Shown here: positions 33,631 to 45,234 of the stretch, piece by piece
How positions within the stretch are numbered: position 1 is the stretch's first letter
Layout: each line of letters opens with the position of its first letter
Assembly: GCA_015680685.1 (NCBI GenBank)
Contig: MNCI01015552.1
Span: 142,047 to 206,046, forward strand
DNA: 64,000 bases
Direction: 5' to 3'
DNA from: Gnetum montanum
Lineage: Eukaryota > Streptophyta > Gnetopsida > Gnetales > Gnetaceae
Made by a program: the position numbers and the translations under genes
Notes under the pieces: generated by a model
The model's input: only the letters and a program-made list of their open reading frames with translations
The model's database searches: none
Told to the model about the DNA's origin: nothing

Positions 33631-34050
33631 CACTTGAAGAAGAAGTGATTGAGAGGTATTAACTTCTCTAAATTCAAAGCCAAGAAGATGGGGCATTTCA
33701 AAATCAAGGCTAAGATCAATGATAATGCTTTTGAGATTGATTTACCAAATGATGTTGGTATGTCTTTTGTGTTTAATATTTTAGATTTGTGCACTATCTT
33801 GGACCAGCTGATGAGGAGACCATATAGGATAGCATCAATGAGTTGAAAGGTGGTATTGATTAGTCCAAGCCTTTAATGGAGAGGAAGGCAATCATACTCA
33901 AGCATAGGAAGCTTTTAGCACTCAAGGAGTCAAGAGGCATGAATATTTGATCCATTGGGAGGATCAATCTATTGATGATGTTGTATGAATCCATGAGGCC
34001 ATACTTGTTGAGTGGGCGATCGCTTCTACCCCTACTCCCTTGTTCACATG
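33631..34050 (+). pseudogene. Chromovirus E: integrase C-terminus with chromodomain remnant
   Basis: After the gap the integrase end reads FKIKAKINDNAFEIDLPND and FNILDLC (33690-33790). A linker follows. A chromodomain core, which guides integration by binding modified histones, can be read at about 33938-34050: HEYLIHWEDQSIDDVV, then a stop where Trp is expected, then IHEAIL. The Y-L-I-x-W-x-D pattern and its position directly before the 3' LTR support this call. A frameshift near 33930 separates it from the integrase frame. Confidence 0.65.
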
Positions 34051-34117
34051 AGTTCACTTTTTGAAAGGTGGGAGAGTTGTTGTAGGAGCATCTCTTTTGA
34101 TTCCCTTGTGCTTGTCC

Positions 34118-35094
34118 TACAAGTTGTTTTTGCAAGTTTCATGCTTGGAGAAGGCTTGGATGAGTGTGTCCTATTTTTCTATCTTATTGTGTTGATTTTT
34201 GATGATAATGATTCTTGGATGTTTTGGCATGTTTGGAGGTGTTTTTGACTCATTTTGATGAGTTTAGGAGGTTCTAGGACCTATGGGGACTTATTTGGAG
34301 GCATCCAGAGATTCCAAGCATTAAAATGAGCATATGTTATTTTTGGCACCTACAAGATAGACGTCTACCCAAAAATTTAGACATCTTAGTGTAGATGTTT
34401 ATGGATCATATAGGCGTTTATCAAAAATAGTATACATCTCACCCAAAAGTAAGGCTTTCATAAAAGATGTCCTAGCAAAGCCAGAGATATCTAAGATGGG
34501 AAGGAAAAAATCTCCAATGTGGCATTTTGATTGGGAAACATTAGAAAGACTTTAAATCCTTGTGGGAAACATCTAGGAACGTCGTTAGAAAGCTTCCTAG
34601 AGTTTTGGATCTCTAAAATTATGTATGTATCCATCCATGAGAGAGAGAGGAGACAACGTTGGTATGTGAAGGAGTGAGACAAAATGCTTTTGAGTGGAAG
34701 GTTGAGCAAGAGAAATTGGGTAAGTGCAATTGGTAATCGCAGCTCCAAGATTAGCTTGTGGTGTGTTGGTCTATGTGTTCTATTCTCTTGTATGTCACTT
34801 ATGAGTTGAGATCTCAATCCTAGGTTGTGAAAGAGATTTCTAGTGGTTGTGTCTTGCATTAAGAACAACCATTGTGTGGTTGTAGAGCCTTATGCTTTGC
34901 AATATCGATTGAGTGCGATAGGTTTTGGATACTTGGAGGTTGTGTGAACCCTATTGTAATCTTCTAATAAATTAATTGAAGATAGCTAGTTTTCTTATTT
35001 TCTAGCACAAAAAACAAAAAATATTGTCTTTGCATAATATATGGATTTAGCCCGTTGAAGATGATTTAATTATTGGAGTGAACCTACTCTATAC
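34118..35094 (+). repeat. Chromovirus E, 3' LTR
   Basis: It aligns with 12239-13232 throughout, including GAAAGCTTCCTAG and the end region TTGATTTAATTATTG.AGTGAA. The GA tract is short here (about 34639-34649). The last bases (CTCTATAC) have changed from the 5' copy (CTCTAGCA), so the right limit is good to a few bases. Confidence 0.75.
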
Positions 35095-36160
35095 TCCACC
35101 ACTATCACACCTATAAGCTAAGGTAGGAATAGAACCCATAATCTCCCAACTAAGTCTATTTTGTTGGAAGAAGGCTAGGATGATGATAATGATAAAATCA
35201 CAGTAAGTAACATGTTTCTAGGTTGACAACTGAGTAAGTAGAAAGGTGTATTAATACACTAAATTTTTTTAAAAGTCTCAAAATCAAATTAAAAGAGATT
35301 TAGATGCCTAAGTAAAAGAGTAGGTTGATAGCAAAAGCATCTATGCACATGATTGGAGATTACTCAAGATTCTCACTCAAATCTTTTAAACTATAATTGT
35401 GAAGAGCGGACTTTTAGACAAATACAAAGAGGTCAAAAAAATAATAAAAAAACCTTGTATAATTGCTCACATAAGGTTACAACAAACACTGTTAAACCAG
35501 TTATGCTTGGAACATCATCACCATTCTCCAGGGCCTTAGAGAAAACATCATCACCATTCTCCAGGGCCTCAGAGAAAACACTCTAGAACGGCCTTGAAAC
35601 ATTTTCCATTGGGAAACATCAAACCACTTTTATTTGAAGTATAATAAGTAGCATGCAGCACTTACACAATAATAATGCCATGCAAATTTCCTTTTTTAAA
35701 GAGCTGCAGAAATTTGAAAGTCATTTGAAATTAATATCAAAACCATAGCGCTGAGGCAACAACAACCAGCGAACCGTTGCAGCACGGAGAAAACAGTGAT
35801 AAATAAACAGGCCTCTGGAGTTCGGAAGAACATTAAGAGGCATTTCTCAGAAACATCTTCTTAGACAAGGTAACAGGATATATTCAATCAAAGAATTGCA
35901 GACCAGCTGATGTCATTGCATGTGTGTTGTTATTTCCGTTGAGGTTAAGGAAAGCAGGGTGAATAACAGGTGGTGGTTACTTTTTTCCCAGGTTAAATTT
36001 CATGTTAGCTACTTTAGCAAGAATTTCCTGATAAAGCGCAATTCCTGCTGCCAGTGGGAAATTCAAGGCCTAAATATGTCGAAAGGTACAATTCTCAACG
36101 ATTCTGTTCTTGGTTACCTCGAGTCCCGGCCTCTCATGACGGCAATGTTATCAAAATTAG
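35095..36160. other. Spacer between element E and the RLP locus
   Basis: No gene is supported. A 37-base unit containing ACCATTCTCCAGGGCCT is repeated in tandem (about 35513-35585). GC content rises towards 35750-36130, which is consistent with leaving transposon DNA. Confidence 0.5.
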
Positions 36161-37010
36161 GGAAAAATACGTACTCTCTATGGCATAAGGTTGAAAATAC
36201 CAGTCCTATCAATTTTGCTTTGAAATTATAAAGGTTGATCAAACCATGGAAAAATGCTGATTTATATGACTTGCATACTTTATCTAAACATTAAATGACA
36301 TGCGATTAGTATTTCTAGGGATTTGAAATTCAAATTTCACATAGCCGAACTCCCAGGTGTTCTCCAAAAATATCAATGAGAGAGGTAAACGTTGCAAGAT
36401 TTTATAAATTTTTTAATCAACTCCTTTAGCAATGTCCAGGAGGAAAGGGGTTTTTATAAACCAGTTAAAATAGGTGAACTAGTTCAGAGAAAAAAGGAAA
36501 GTGGAAACAACCTTTACATTCGGGACCCGACGGCCATTCTATTTCTTTAGGAAGGAAAACCAAACACAAATAATGGTGTACTTTTACGGAAAGGATATCG
36601 TTTCTCAGGCAAATTCTATTTCTTAAACATCAATGCATATTATTTCAGCTTTTCTACGTTTTCAAACATTCTTCAATACATATTATGCCAACTGTCGGAG
36701 ACAAAATTTTTATTCAAATCGATTACCTAATAACCTGCAAAATGCACTGCTCCACAGCTGGATCAAATTAACAATCCAGGTTCCTCAACATTATAGAAAG
36801 CATAGATTAATTCTATATGCTTGAGGGTAGTACATGAAATACAATAAGAAGCATTGGGACATACTGAGGTTAATACAATATGACAGTAATAAAAGACCCT
36901 CACACATACATGAAGGGAAGCTTAAAAATCAAACTTACAACTTTAGTATGTACCCGATGATTGCCATATTATTAATTGCTACTTTTGTCAATGGTCTGAG
37001 GGGATTGCAT
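36161..37010 (-). other. Downstream flank of the RLP gene
   Basis: This non-coding flank would contain the 3' untranslated region and terminator of the minus-strand RLP gene; AATAAT/AATACAATAT-type AT-rich stretches occur at 36870-36970. The part 36161-36725 has a diverged copy at 10998-11580. Confidence 0.45.
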
Positions 37011-40000
37011 TCAAATAAGGTAGGTTCCAAAGAACCGAGGAAAAGCATCCCAATGAAAATACAAAGCAATTGTACTGCCATAAGATAGCCCAAATCCTAA
37101 TCCAAATGCCACCAGAGACACATGTTCATTTACCCAATCCCACCAATCATGATTGGACTTTGTCTCTGTCTTGTGCTCTGTTTTTTCATCTTTGCATGGA
37201 ATGCTGGTAGGAGATCCACACAAACATTCATTTGCTGCAAATGAACTTTTATCAAATGTAGAAAATTGTGTGCTTATGGGAATCCTATCACATAATCTGT
37301 TATGAGAAACATTCACAACACACAAAAAGTCTAAGAACTGGAGTTGCACTGGAATTTTCCCTGATAAATTGTTCCATCTTAAATCCAGCTGTTCCAAAAG
37401 CAGTAATTTCCCCATTGATGGAGGTATATGCCCAGTCAGCATGTTATAAGATAAATTCAGCAATCTCTAGTGAGGGCTCCTATGCTTTCTGGAATCTCAC
37501 CTGTGAGATTGTTTCCTGATAGGTCTATCACGTTGTTGCCTGCTATTACAGGCACATAATCTAGCTCCAGCCCTTTCTCCGTCAACATCACTGTCTCCGC
37601 ATCTAAATAAAACCTAACCTTATTGTGTTCATTTCCGGTAAAATAAATCTGATCAACGTCTTTTCCATTAATTGGTCTTTGAAATTGCTTTAGCATATTG
37701 AGGTGGGATGGAACATTGCCATGGAAACGGTTGTTTGAGAGGTCTAACACCTGCAGGTTTGTGAAATTGACTACCCAGTCAAGAATAGGCCCTTCAAACA
37801 TGTTATGGCCAAGATTTAGCACTGTGAGTTTATGCATTCTATTCAAATAATGTGGCAGGGGACCAGTAAACATATTCCTTCTCAAATCTAATAATAGAAG
37901 ATTCTTGCAATTGAACAAAGAGTATTGCAGAGGTCCAGACAGACGATTCATATGAGCTGATAAAATCAACATTGAAGATGGAAAAATGACAGAAAGCATA
38001 CCATGGAAGTTGTTATTGTCCATGTTCAACAATGATAGCTGTTTGCAGTTTCCCAAGCTTGCAGGTACCCTTCCAGTGAGCTTGTTATGAGAAATATCCA
38101 GGAAGATCAAATTTACCAGATGTCCAATACTATTGGGAATTTGGCCGCTCAGCTGGTTTCCTTTTAAGCTTACATGGTATAGCTGTGTCATGTTACCCAT
38201 GCATTCTGGAATACTGCCGCTGATGTTTGATTACTCCATACTTAAAATTTGCAAGTTTGTTAAGGAGCACAATCCTGTTGGAAAGGCTTGCATATTGAGT
38301 GATGTCAAGTTGCTGAGATTCCCTATGGCCTTCGGAATTTCAGGGCCGGATACTTCAAATGATCTTAATCGAGACATTGTAGCAATGCATTCTGGTATGG
38401 CAAAGGAAATACCACTTGAAAACAAGAATATATATTGAACCTGCTTCAGTTGGCAGATGCCTGTTATAGAATATGCCAATAAGTGGAACGTGGTCAGGTG
38501 CTTGAGGTTTCGTAGTTCAGATGGAATACCTCCCGCCAGCCTTTCCGTCTTCAGGTACAAGCCAGTGAGTTTGGTTAGATTTCCCAACTCCTTTGGGATG
38601 GAACCTCTAAAGTAATTTCCCCAAAGGACAAGGACCTGGAGCTCTGACAATTTTCCAAAGGAGGAAGGTATGAGGCCACTTCCATTGTCGAATGACAAGA
38701 AAAGCTCCTGCAAGTGGCTCAAATTTGCCAGCTGGCACGGGATGCTCCCACTCAGCGTGTCCAATCCCAAGATAAGGTAGGACAGGTTGGTGAGATTTCC
38801 TAGCTCCGGCGGGATACCTCCGCTAAGCCTCCTTCCCACCAATTGCAACCATTCAACTTTAGGGAAATTTCCGAACTCCTTGGGAATGGGATTGGCTGCA
38901 AAGTCAAGGTCTCCTCTAATTAAAAGCTTTTCAAGATGTGCTAATTTTGTCAGACATGAAGGTATTGGGCTGCTTCCATAGAAGAAAAACAAATCAAGAA
39001 CTTCAAGGTGGGTGAGATTTCCAAGCTCGCATGGAATAATTCCACTTAGCATACCACTGGTCAAAAATAGCTCCCTCAGATTGGTAAGATTTCCCAATTC
39101 TCGGGGGATACTAGTCATGCCGCTGCGGCTAGAATCTCCTCCACTCCATTCTTCTTGTCCTACACTCAATTCTACATCTTGTCCTACACTCAATTCTAGG
39201 CTCTGAAGACGGAAGAGATTTGCCACCCAAGCTGGCATGGGATTTGAGAAGCCATCAGCATCCTGCCAGTACAGACTTAGAATATGTAGTTGACTTAGTT
39301 TTCCTAACTGTTCTGGTATATCCCCTTTCAAATTGCTTATATCTAACCGGAGCTCCCGAAGAGATGTGAAGTTTAGCAGCCAAGGAGCTATAATTGAAAG
39401 CCCTTTCCCTTCTAAATGCAGTCACAAGCCTTCCAGAGAAGAGCAATTTCTCAAAGAGTGAGGAATGGGGCCTTGTATTGCTGTAAAATAAAGATCCAGG
39501 TTTTGCAACCGGCTCAGTCTACCAATGTCTTCAGGGATAGGTCCAGACAAGTCCTCATTCCTAAAGAGAGAAAAATATTGCAAATGGCTTAATTTTTCAA
39601 TGTCTTCAGGGATAGGTCCAGACAAGAAATTCTTGGAGAGATCTAGATATTGCAACCGCCTCAGTTTACCGATCTCTTTGGGGATAGGTCCAAAGAAATA
39701 ATTACCGGAGAAATTCAAATAGGTCAGAAATGTGAGGTTGCATAAAAATGGGGAAAGCACACCTGACAAAGGACCAACTGAGAGAGGGAACCAGGACAGG
39801 TCCAAGCGTACCACCCGGCGTTCAAGGGAAGACTGAGAAGAGAATGATGAACAGCCGACTCCAGCCCAATTGTTGCAGATTCCATGGGCATTGTGGTGAC
39901 TCCAATTAAAAAGCATGTTATTAGAATCGCCAATAATTCTTGCTTTGAATTGCAGCAGAGTATCCACATCTGTATCCAAAGATGAAGATGACGATGCAGA

Positions 40001-40126
40001 AGCAGCAACTCCTAGTAACGAAGTATAAAGCATTATCTTCATCATCACCATTGCTACTTGAATCGCCCTGCTTTGCATTGCCATTGGCATTGCCATTACC
40101 ATACACATGGAATTGATTCCTTCCAT
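37011..40126 (-). pseudogene. Leucine-rich-repeat receptor-like protein (RLP), three lesions
   Basis: RLPs are plasma-membrane proteins whose extracellular LRRs sense ligands in defence or development. They signal through partner kinases because they have none of their own. Read from ATG 40126 the gene encodes about 1037 residues without introns. A signal peptide (MVMMKIMLYTSLLGVAASA) comes first. An LRR N-cap follows (DTLLQFKARI...NWAGVGC), then more than twenty LRRs of the LxxLxLxxNxxxGxIPxxLGNL type. Next are the capping segment with CLCGSP and a transmembrane helix (SLVAFGLGFGLSYGSTIALY, about 37125-37060) with a GxxxG pattern. The protein ends in a short cytoplasmic tail. Lesions: TGA at 39422-39424, TAA at 38231-38233 and an extra GA dinucleotide near 37465-37468. 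All other sequence stays in frame, so inactivation is recent or part of it is sequencing error. The alternative upstream ATG at 40375 adds an implausible leader. Confidence 0.88.
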
Positions 40127-41440
40127 CCTTGCTTGGTGATTCTGTGGTTTTCTATGAAACTCTTTTACAAAATTGGGCATACCGCACAGCCTTATAAACA
40201 GCACGGGAGCGTGGAGGACGTCAGAAAAGTTAAAATTTTGATGCGTTAAAGGATGAGGTCTGTTGGTAGAAAAATCAATACTTTGAAATGAAGGGTCCGT
40301 GAAAATGACGTCCACTGTTAATAATTTAAATTTGGAATGACAAAGGTTGAATAAAACGCCATGGATGACTACCACTGAGTGGATTAGTCAAAAGTCTTGA
40401 ACGGCTGGTCCCAATCTGCGTCCCTGAGTGCCGCAGTCAAGGGTGGGTCCGGTTAAAGTGGGGGGTGTCGGACCCCAAAAAGAGAAATTTATTAATAGAA
40501 AACAAAATTTAGTACATAAGTTACTTCAAGACATATAGATTGAGGAAGAGACACCGTGTTGAGTGAGACTATTATATAAGAAACATGTTAAACTTAGCAT
40601 TCCACAGGGTGTGGAAATGAGACTATTATATAGGAAACATGTTAAACTTAGCATTCCACAGGGTGTGGAAATGCATTCAGAGATCAACCATTCGTTGAAA
40701 TGTGTGTATCTTTTCTAGGATGTGGATTGTCGAATGAGAACAACGGTGGAAGAAAGAGGAAAAATGCCAAATGGTGTAGAAAACTGTGACTTAACTAGGA
40801 GACTTTCTTCTGAAGCGAGGCTTGATGATGGTGATTATTTGAATCTCCGATATGACTCCATGGCTGCAATAAGAAAAACAACCAGTTAACATTCATCTTG
40901 AATTTTGGGGGTTGAGATATAATTTGAAAGTGAATATGCTGAAGAATTTGCATTTTTTCCGCAGTCGGGTGGGTCCGGTTAAAGTGAGTTAGCTGTGGGT
41001 CCGGTTAAAGTGAGTTAGCTGTTAAGCTTTTTAAAGTAATCCCTCGATTCTCATTTGCATCCATTTTGACCATTGCTTTAAATGATGCCCCTGAAATACC
41101 GCACCCTGAAATACCGCTTCCGAAGAGAAGAATAAATGATGACCCTGAAATACCGCTTCCGATGAGATGAATAAATTATAAAGATTCTTCAAAGTATTGA
41201 GGTCTTTGGAAAATGAACTCCACGTTTTTTAAAGAGCAGAGAGTAACATCAACGAAGAGCTGAGGCAGACTTTGTCAAAGTCATGAATCAGAGCGTTGGC
41301 TGCTGAAAATGTTTATATTGACACTGACCCTACTAGTAGGTAATACTTTATTCCATAAATTTGGTTGATGATTCACAAAACAAATTACTATACAAGGATC
41401 AGATTCATCAAATCTCTTAGTGTTAAGTAGGTTTTCACAT
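40127..41440 (-). promoter_or_regulatory. Upstream region of the RLP gene with short repeats
   Basis: This should contain the RLP promoter. A 54-bp unit is tandemly duplicated (40565-40618 and 40619-40672). GTGGGTCCGGTTAAAGTG occurs three times (40443-40460, 40969-40986, 40995-41012), the last two as a 26-bp tandem. GGGTCCG (40446-40452) and CGGACCC (40469-40475) could form a hairpin. CCCTGAAATACCGCTTCCGA is repeated at about 41104 and 41142. No definite TATA box was chosen. Confidence 0.5.
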
Positions 41441-41449
41441 AAGTGGTCT

Positions 41450-42425
41450 ATACACAGCATTCATAATCTATACATCAATGACTCAATGTTACAATCTAAA
41501 AAAACGTGAAGATGTTAATTGTATATGAAGGGTAAAGGAGCATTTAGGATATTTTTAAATTTTTAATTTTAGTTCAAATCTTTTTTGTTTAGTGGATCAT
41601 ATCTACTTTACTATGTGCATAAAGGTTATATCCACCCTAAGTTTCTTTACTTCACATTTTTTTAAAAAGAACTCCATCTTATCACATTACCTTTAGTATT
41701 ATTATTTTTAAAGAATGGTTGTGTGCTATGTGAACATGGTGGAATTCAAACCCACACCCACCCATATAACATATAGGTGGCTTTGCTTTTATTTCAATGT
41801 GGTATGAACAGTTGAATATGAGGTGAAAAGCAATACCCTTCAAGCGAGGAATGCTTGCATTTGGTACATGGATAAGTTAAAAATCTATAAAATTTTAAAA
41901 ATCAAAATTTAAACATGGTTAACAAGGGTTACCAAAGTAGCAAAACTAGGTTTTAAAAGATCATCATCTATATGCTCAATGCTCATCTCACAAAGACAAG
42001 GTCCTCTTTAGAGTATTTGCATCTAGGCATATCCATAGCTTAATATTTAGAAAGATCATTAGTCAACATCAAGGTTACATTGCAAGAAATTTAATTAGAA
42101 ACATCATATATAACTTCAAGCTTGGCTAGTATAAAACAACATTAGCTTATAACTCAAGCTAATTAACATAGTTNCTGACAAGGCAAGGATAATGATGATG
42201 TATACCTTTAATCATATAGCCAANGTATAACTTAGCATTGAACCCAAGACTTGGAGCTTTCAAAGCAAGAGTCTTACCACTAGGCTAACAACTCATTATT
42301 TCATTGTAGAGAATTTAATTTTTGAAGGCTTTCATAACTATATAGGGCCACCAATGCAAACATAGATGTTTTTGAGGGTAAGGTAATTCAATATACTTGG
42401 AACAACACCTCCAAGCTAGTGTGCC
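41450..42425 (+). repeat. Repeat copy R1
   Basis: This aligns in direct orientation with 44165-45215. Shared parts run from the CTATACAT..TGA.TCAATG start, through TTTAAAGAATG, the B-box-like antisense motif GGAATTCAAACCC (41742; second copy 44490), CATGGTTA, AAAAGATCATCATCTA and CTCAATGCTCATC, to CAATATACTTGGAACAACACCTCCA (42390; partner 45183). No LTR ends, primer site or coding frame were found, so it is an unclassified repeat containing tRNA-like SINE pieces. Confidence 0.55.
42228..42310 (-). repeat. tRNA-derived SINE-like copy
   Basis: On the minus strand TTAGCCTAGTGGTAAG (A box) is followed by CTTGGGTTCAATGC (B box) at a tRNA-like spacing. It resembles the defined SINE at 43382-43523 at its start (AATGAGTTGTTA against AATGAGGTGTTA). 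No target duplication is clear. Confidence 0.5.
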
Positions 42426-43100
42426 TTGAGTACAAGTACCAATGCAAACATAGATGTTAATAACATAACATTGATAAGATTTTAGAAAAACGTGTAACAA
42501 TTGTTCCAATAAATAAACTTGATACATCACTATTCCAAGAAAGCCCCTAAAAAAATACCAAAAAAAAAACATGAGAAAAAAATGATTGAAGATGATTTGA
42601 AAAAAGTACAAATAAACAATGATCTAGCTCTTCATAAAGCCAAATGACAAAAAAGAACTCATGTAGCTAACCTCATTGTGATCTAACAAGGCAAGGATAA
42701 TGATGATGTATACCTTTAATCATATAGCCAACATGATACATTAGAAGAAAGTTTATAATAAATAAAAATGTTTCATTTTAAATATATAAAAATGAAATGA
42801 AGCTTTATTACATTTAAAGACCCATAAGATTTGTTGGACAGATATTACATTTTCATGAAAAATAAAGATAGACTCTAAAAATTGACTAAGCACCAATGGG
42901 AGGCATCAACAACAAATCATATAGGCTTTTTATTGTAACATTATAATGTTATCTTAAATGGGTAGTCATAGTACAAGAAGAAAGCACATCTAACTCATAT
43001 TCAAGGGCTCATGATATACACAACCTACAAATGCACTCTTCTTGAGAGAGTTGAATCCATCTTCTACTTTCAACTCTAACATGATGAGAACTTAAGTGAA
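42426..43100. other. Unclassified region between repeat copies
   Basis: Part of it (42675-42735) repeats 42178-42228: GACAAGGCAAGGATAATG and ATGATGTATACC follow each other in both places. Two of the single Ns lie next to this duplicate, so a local assembly problem is possible. Nothing coding is seen. Confidence 0.4.
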
Positions 43101-44100
43101 GCTTACTGATATAATGAGCTTCTACATGTAGTTTATTCGATCTAATGTGATGTAAATAAAATTACCTTTTGCCTTCCACATTAGTCCACATCTTTGTTAA
43201 AACCTTCTGCTTGACTAGTTGGCGAATATGCTTAGGATTTTGCTACACATCCTCCTAAAAGATATTCCAGTTTCTCAACCATTGGATCCCCTAAAAATAC
43301 CAACTACGGTCTTGCAAATCCTTAAGAACTACTAGAGAATTTTTCTTGCCTTAAGATATGCAAGCTATGAGTGTATGTAATAGGAAGTGTTGAAATAAGT
43401 AAAACATAGTTACATCCCAAGATTTATATAAGTTTATAACTTAGTGCTACCTAGCAGAATCAAACTTGTAACATGGGGTTACCAAGCCAAGACCCATACC
43501 ACTAGGTTAACACCTCATTGTTTGAGTGCATGTAATGAATTAGCATGAGGCTTCTACTTATAAAGGTAATAAATCACATTCACATAATAACATTAAGTAA
43601 GGTAATTACTTCTTCACCTTTAACTCATCAAGAAGAAAATTTTTTTTCACACTTTCAATATCTTTCCAAAGTTTAGCACTAAGTCTAGGTCCCTAAACAA
43701 CACATCTATACAATACAGTAGGATACATGGTAATTTGAAAAATTTATTTCTTGATCTTCTAAGCCCAAAGGCCTAAGTCCTTACACTTGTTTTTGAAAGC
43801 ATATAGAGCCTTGAGACCTCATACTATTTTTTTTCTTTGATGTACTTCCCTCATATATAATTATTCATATAAATGAAATCCAAATATTTGCACATTAGTA
43901 CCTCTAAAATGAAAGTCATAATAGCTATTTCTTGTACCCCAGATCATCAATTTATTTTTTGTTTAGTCTTCTCCATTATGTAGACTTTTATGCAAAAGTA
44001 TTTATCTAAACCTTTTTCTCTCCTCCATCCTATAAATAGGAAATAGTCTCCAAATTTCCCGAGGTGACTTTTGGTGCATTCCTTAAGCACAACAAGGTTA
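43100..44100 (-). pseudogene. LINE (non-LTR) reverse transcriptase remnant
   Basis: On the minus strand the C-terminal part of a plant LINE reverse transcriptase can be read through stops: GLKALYAFKNKCKDLGLW, then TMYPTVLYRCVV, then LSAKLWKDIESVKKNFLL and PYLMLLCECDLLPL (43830-43550). After an interrupting SINE it continues with WLRNWNIF, then HIRQLVKQKVLTKMW (43330-43170). The pattern VTPVxLYGxxVWG..ISxxxWxxIExxQKxF of LINE C-termini is recognisable. It is badly decayed and 5'-truncated. Confidence 0.65.
43382..43523 (-). mobile_element. tRNA-derived SINE inserted in the LINE remnant
   Basis: A 142-bp insertion is flanked by the 13-bp duplication GAGTGYATGTAAT (43369-43381 and 43524-43536, one mismatch). 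On the minus strand it starts near AAACAATGAGGTG, with A box TTAACCTAGTGGTATG and B box AGTTTGATTC. It ends TTTACTTATTTCAACACTTC. The polymerase III boxes, length and duplication size fit a SINE moved by LINE machinery. No terminal poly(A) is left. Confidence 0.75.
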
Positions 44101-44164
44101 GTTACATATGTGGACACTCAAAAAAATTCAACAATGTCTCAGTCTTAACTAGGTTATCACATAA

Positions 44165-45215
44165 CACCAACATTCTTATTCTATACATTAGTGATTCAAT
44201 GCTATCATCTTGAAAATACATTAAAAGTGTGAAGATGCTAATTGTATGTTAAGGGTAGAGGAACATTTTGGACAGTTTTGAGGTTGTGTGCTTGACTAAT
44301 GTTAGTTTAAATTTGGCTTGAATTGTCTTATTTAGTGGGTCACATATATCTTCTATCTGGTTAGGGGTTGTGCTACTAGGCATGAGTTTCCTCACATCAA
44401 AGGAGAATAAAAAGTTCAATCTTTTCACCTTATCTTTTTTTTTATTATTATTTTAAAGAATGATGTGGTGTTGCATGTGCATGTTGGAATTGAAACCTGC
44501 AACCAACCATATAACACATAGGAGGCTCTACCATCACTTTAATAAGGTATGAATGATGAAGGAACTTCAAGGAAACTAAGGCTAACAACTTGAAATTACA
44601 TAGACTTCAAACACAATAGATAAATATAAGGTGAAAGTAAATACCCTTAGAGGAAGGAATGTTTTCCTTTGGTACATGCATATGTTCAAAATCTATAAAA
44701 TTAAAAGAAATATGTCAAATTTAAACATGGTTAGTGTGGATCAATAAAGTAGCAAAACCATGCTTTAAAAGATTATCATCTAAAGGCTCAATGCTCATCC
44801 CATCAAGGTAAGATCTTGGAAAGGGCAATAGATGAGCAAAAGCCTAACCTCCTTCAAGTTTCTTTATCCAAGGAAAAATAAGCTTTAATATTTTGAAAAA
44901 TCATTAGTCTACATCAAGGTTACATTGCAAGAAGTTCAATTCAAGACATCATATATAACTTCAAGCTTAGCTTGTATAAAATAACATTAGCTTATAACTC
45001 AAGCTTTAACATAGCTCTAAAGTTGAGTCATCATGCCATACTACCACTAATGCTTGCCTATACATAAACATATGTAGGACTCTTTCATTATAGAAGAATT
45101 AATTTTGAATCCTCTCATAGCAAGACTTAACTAGATAGGGACACAAATGGAAACATAGATGTTTCTAAGGGTAAGACAATTCAATATGCCTAGAATAATG
45201 CCTCCAGGCAAATAT
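44165..45215 (+). repeat. Repeat copy R2
   Basis: This is the second copy of R1 (41450-42425). It contains a tRNA-like block on the minus strand (TGGTAGAGCCTCCTATGTG followed by GCAGGTTTCAATTCC, 44555-44480). It is slightly longer than R1. No coding frame was seen. Confidence 0.55.
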
Positions 45216-45234
45216 ACTTAGTGTATTTAGTCAT

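Noticed and set aside
32625-33794. Very long open frames on both strands
   Set aside because: They run through 920 N translated as X. Only the ends carry real sequence.
35094-36160. A target duplication for chromovirus E
   Set aside because: The left limit of E is not sharp enough to test a 5-bp match, so none is claimed.
38133-39206. Plus-strand frames within the RLP gene
   Set aside because: They are shadows of the LRR coding sequence on the opposite strand.
37011-40126. Receptor kinase (LRR-RLK) instead of RLP
   Set aside because: After the membrane helix only about twenty residues follow before the stop, and no kinase motifs occur downstream to 36161.
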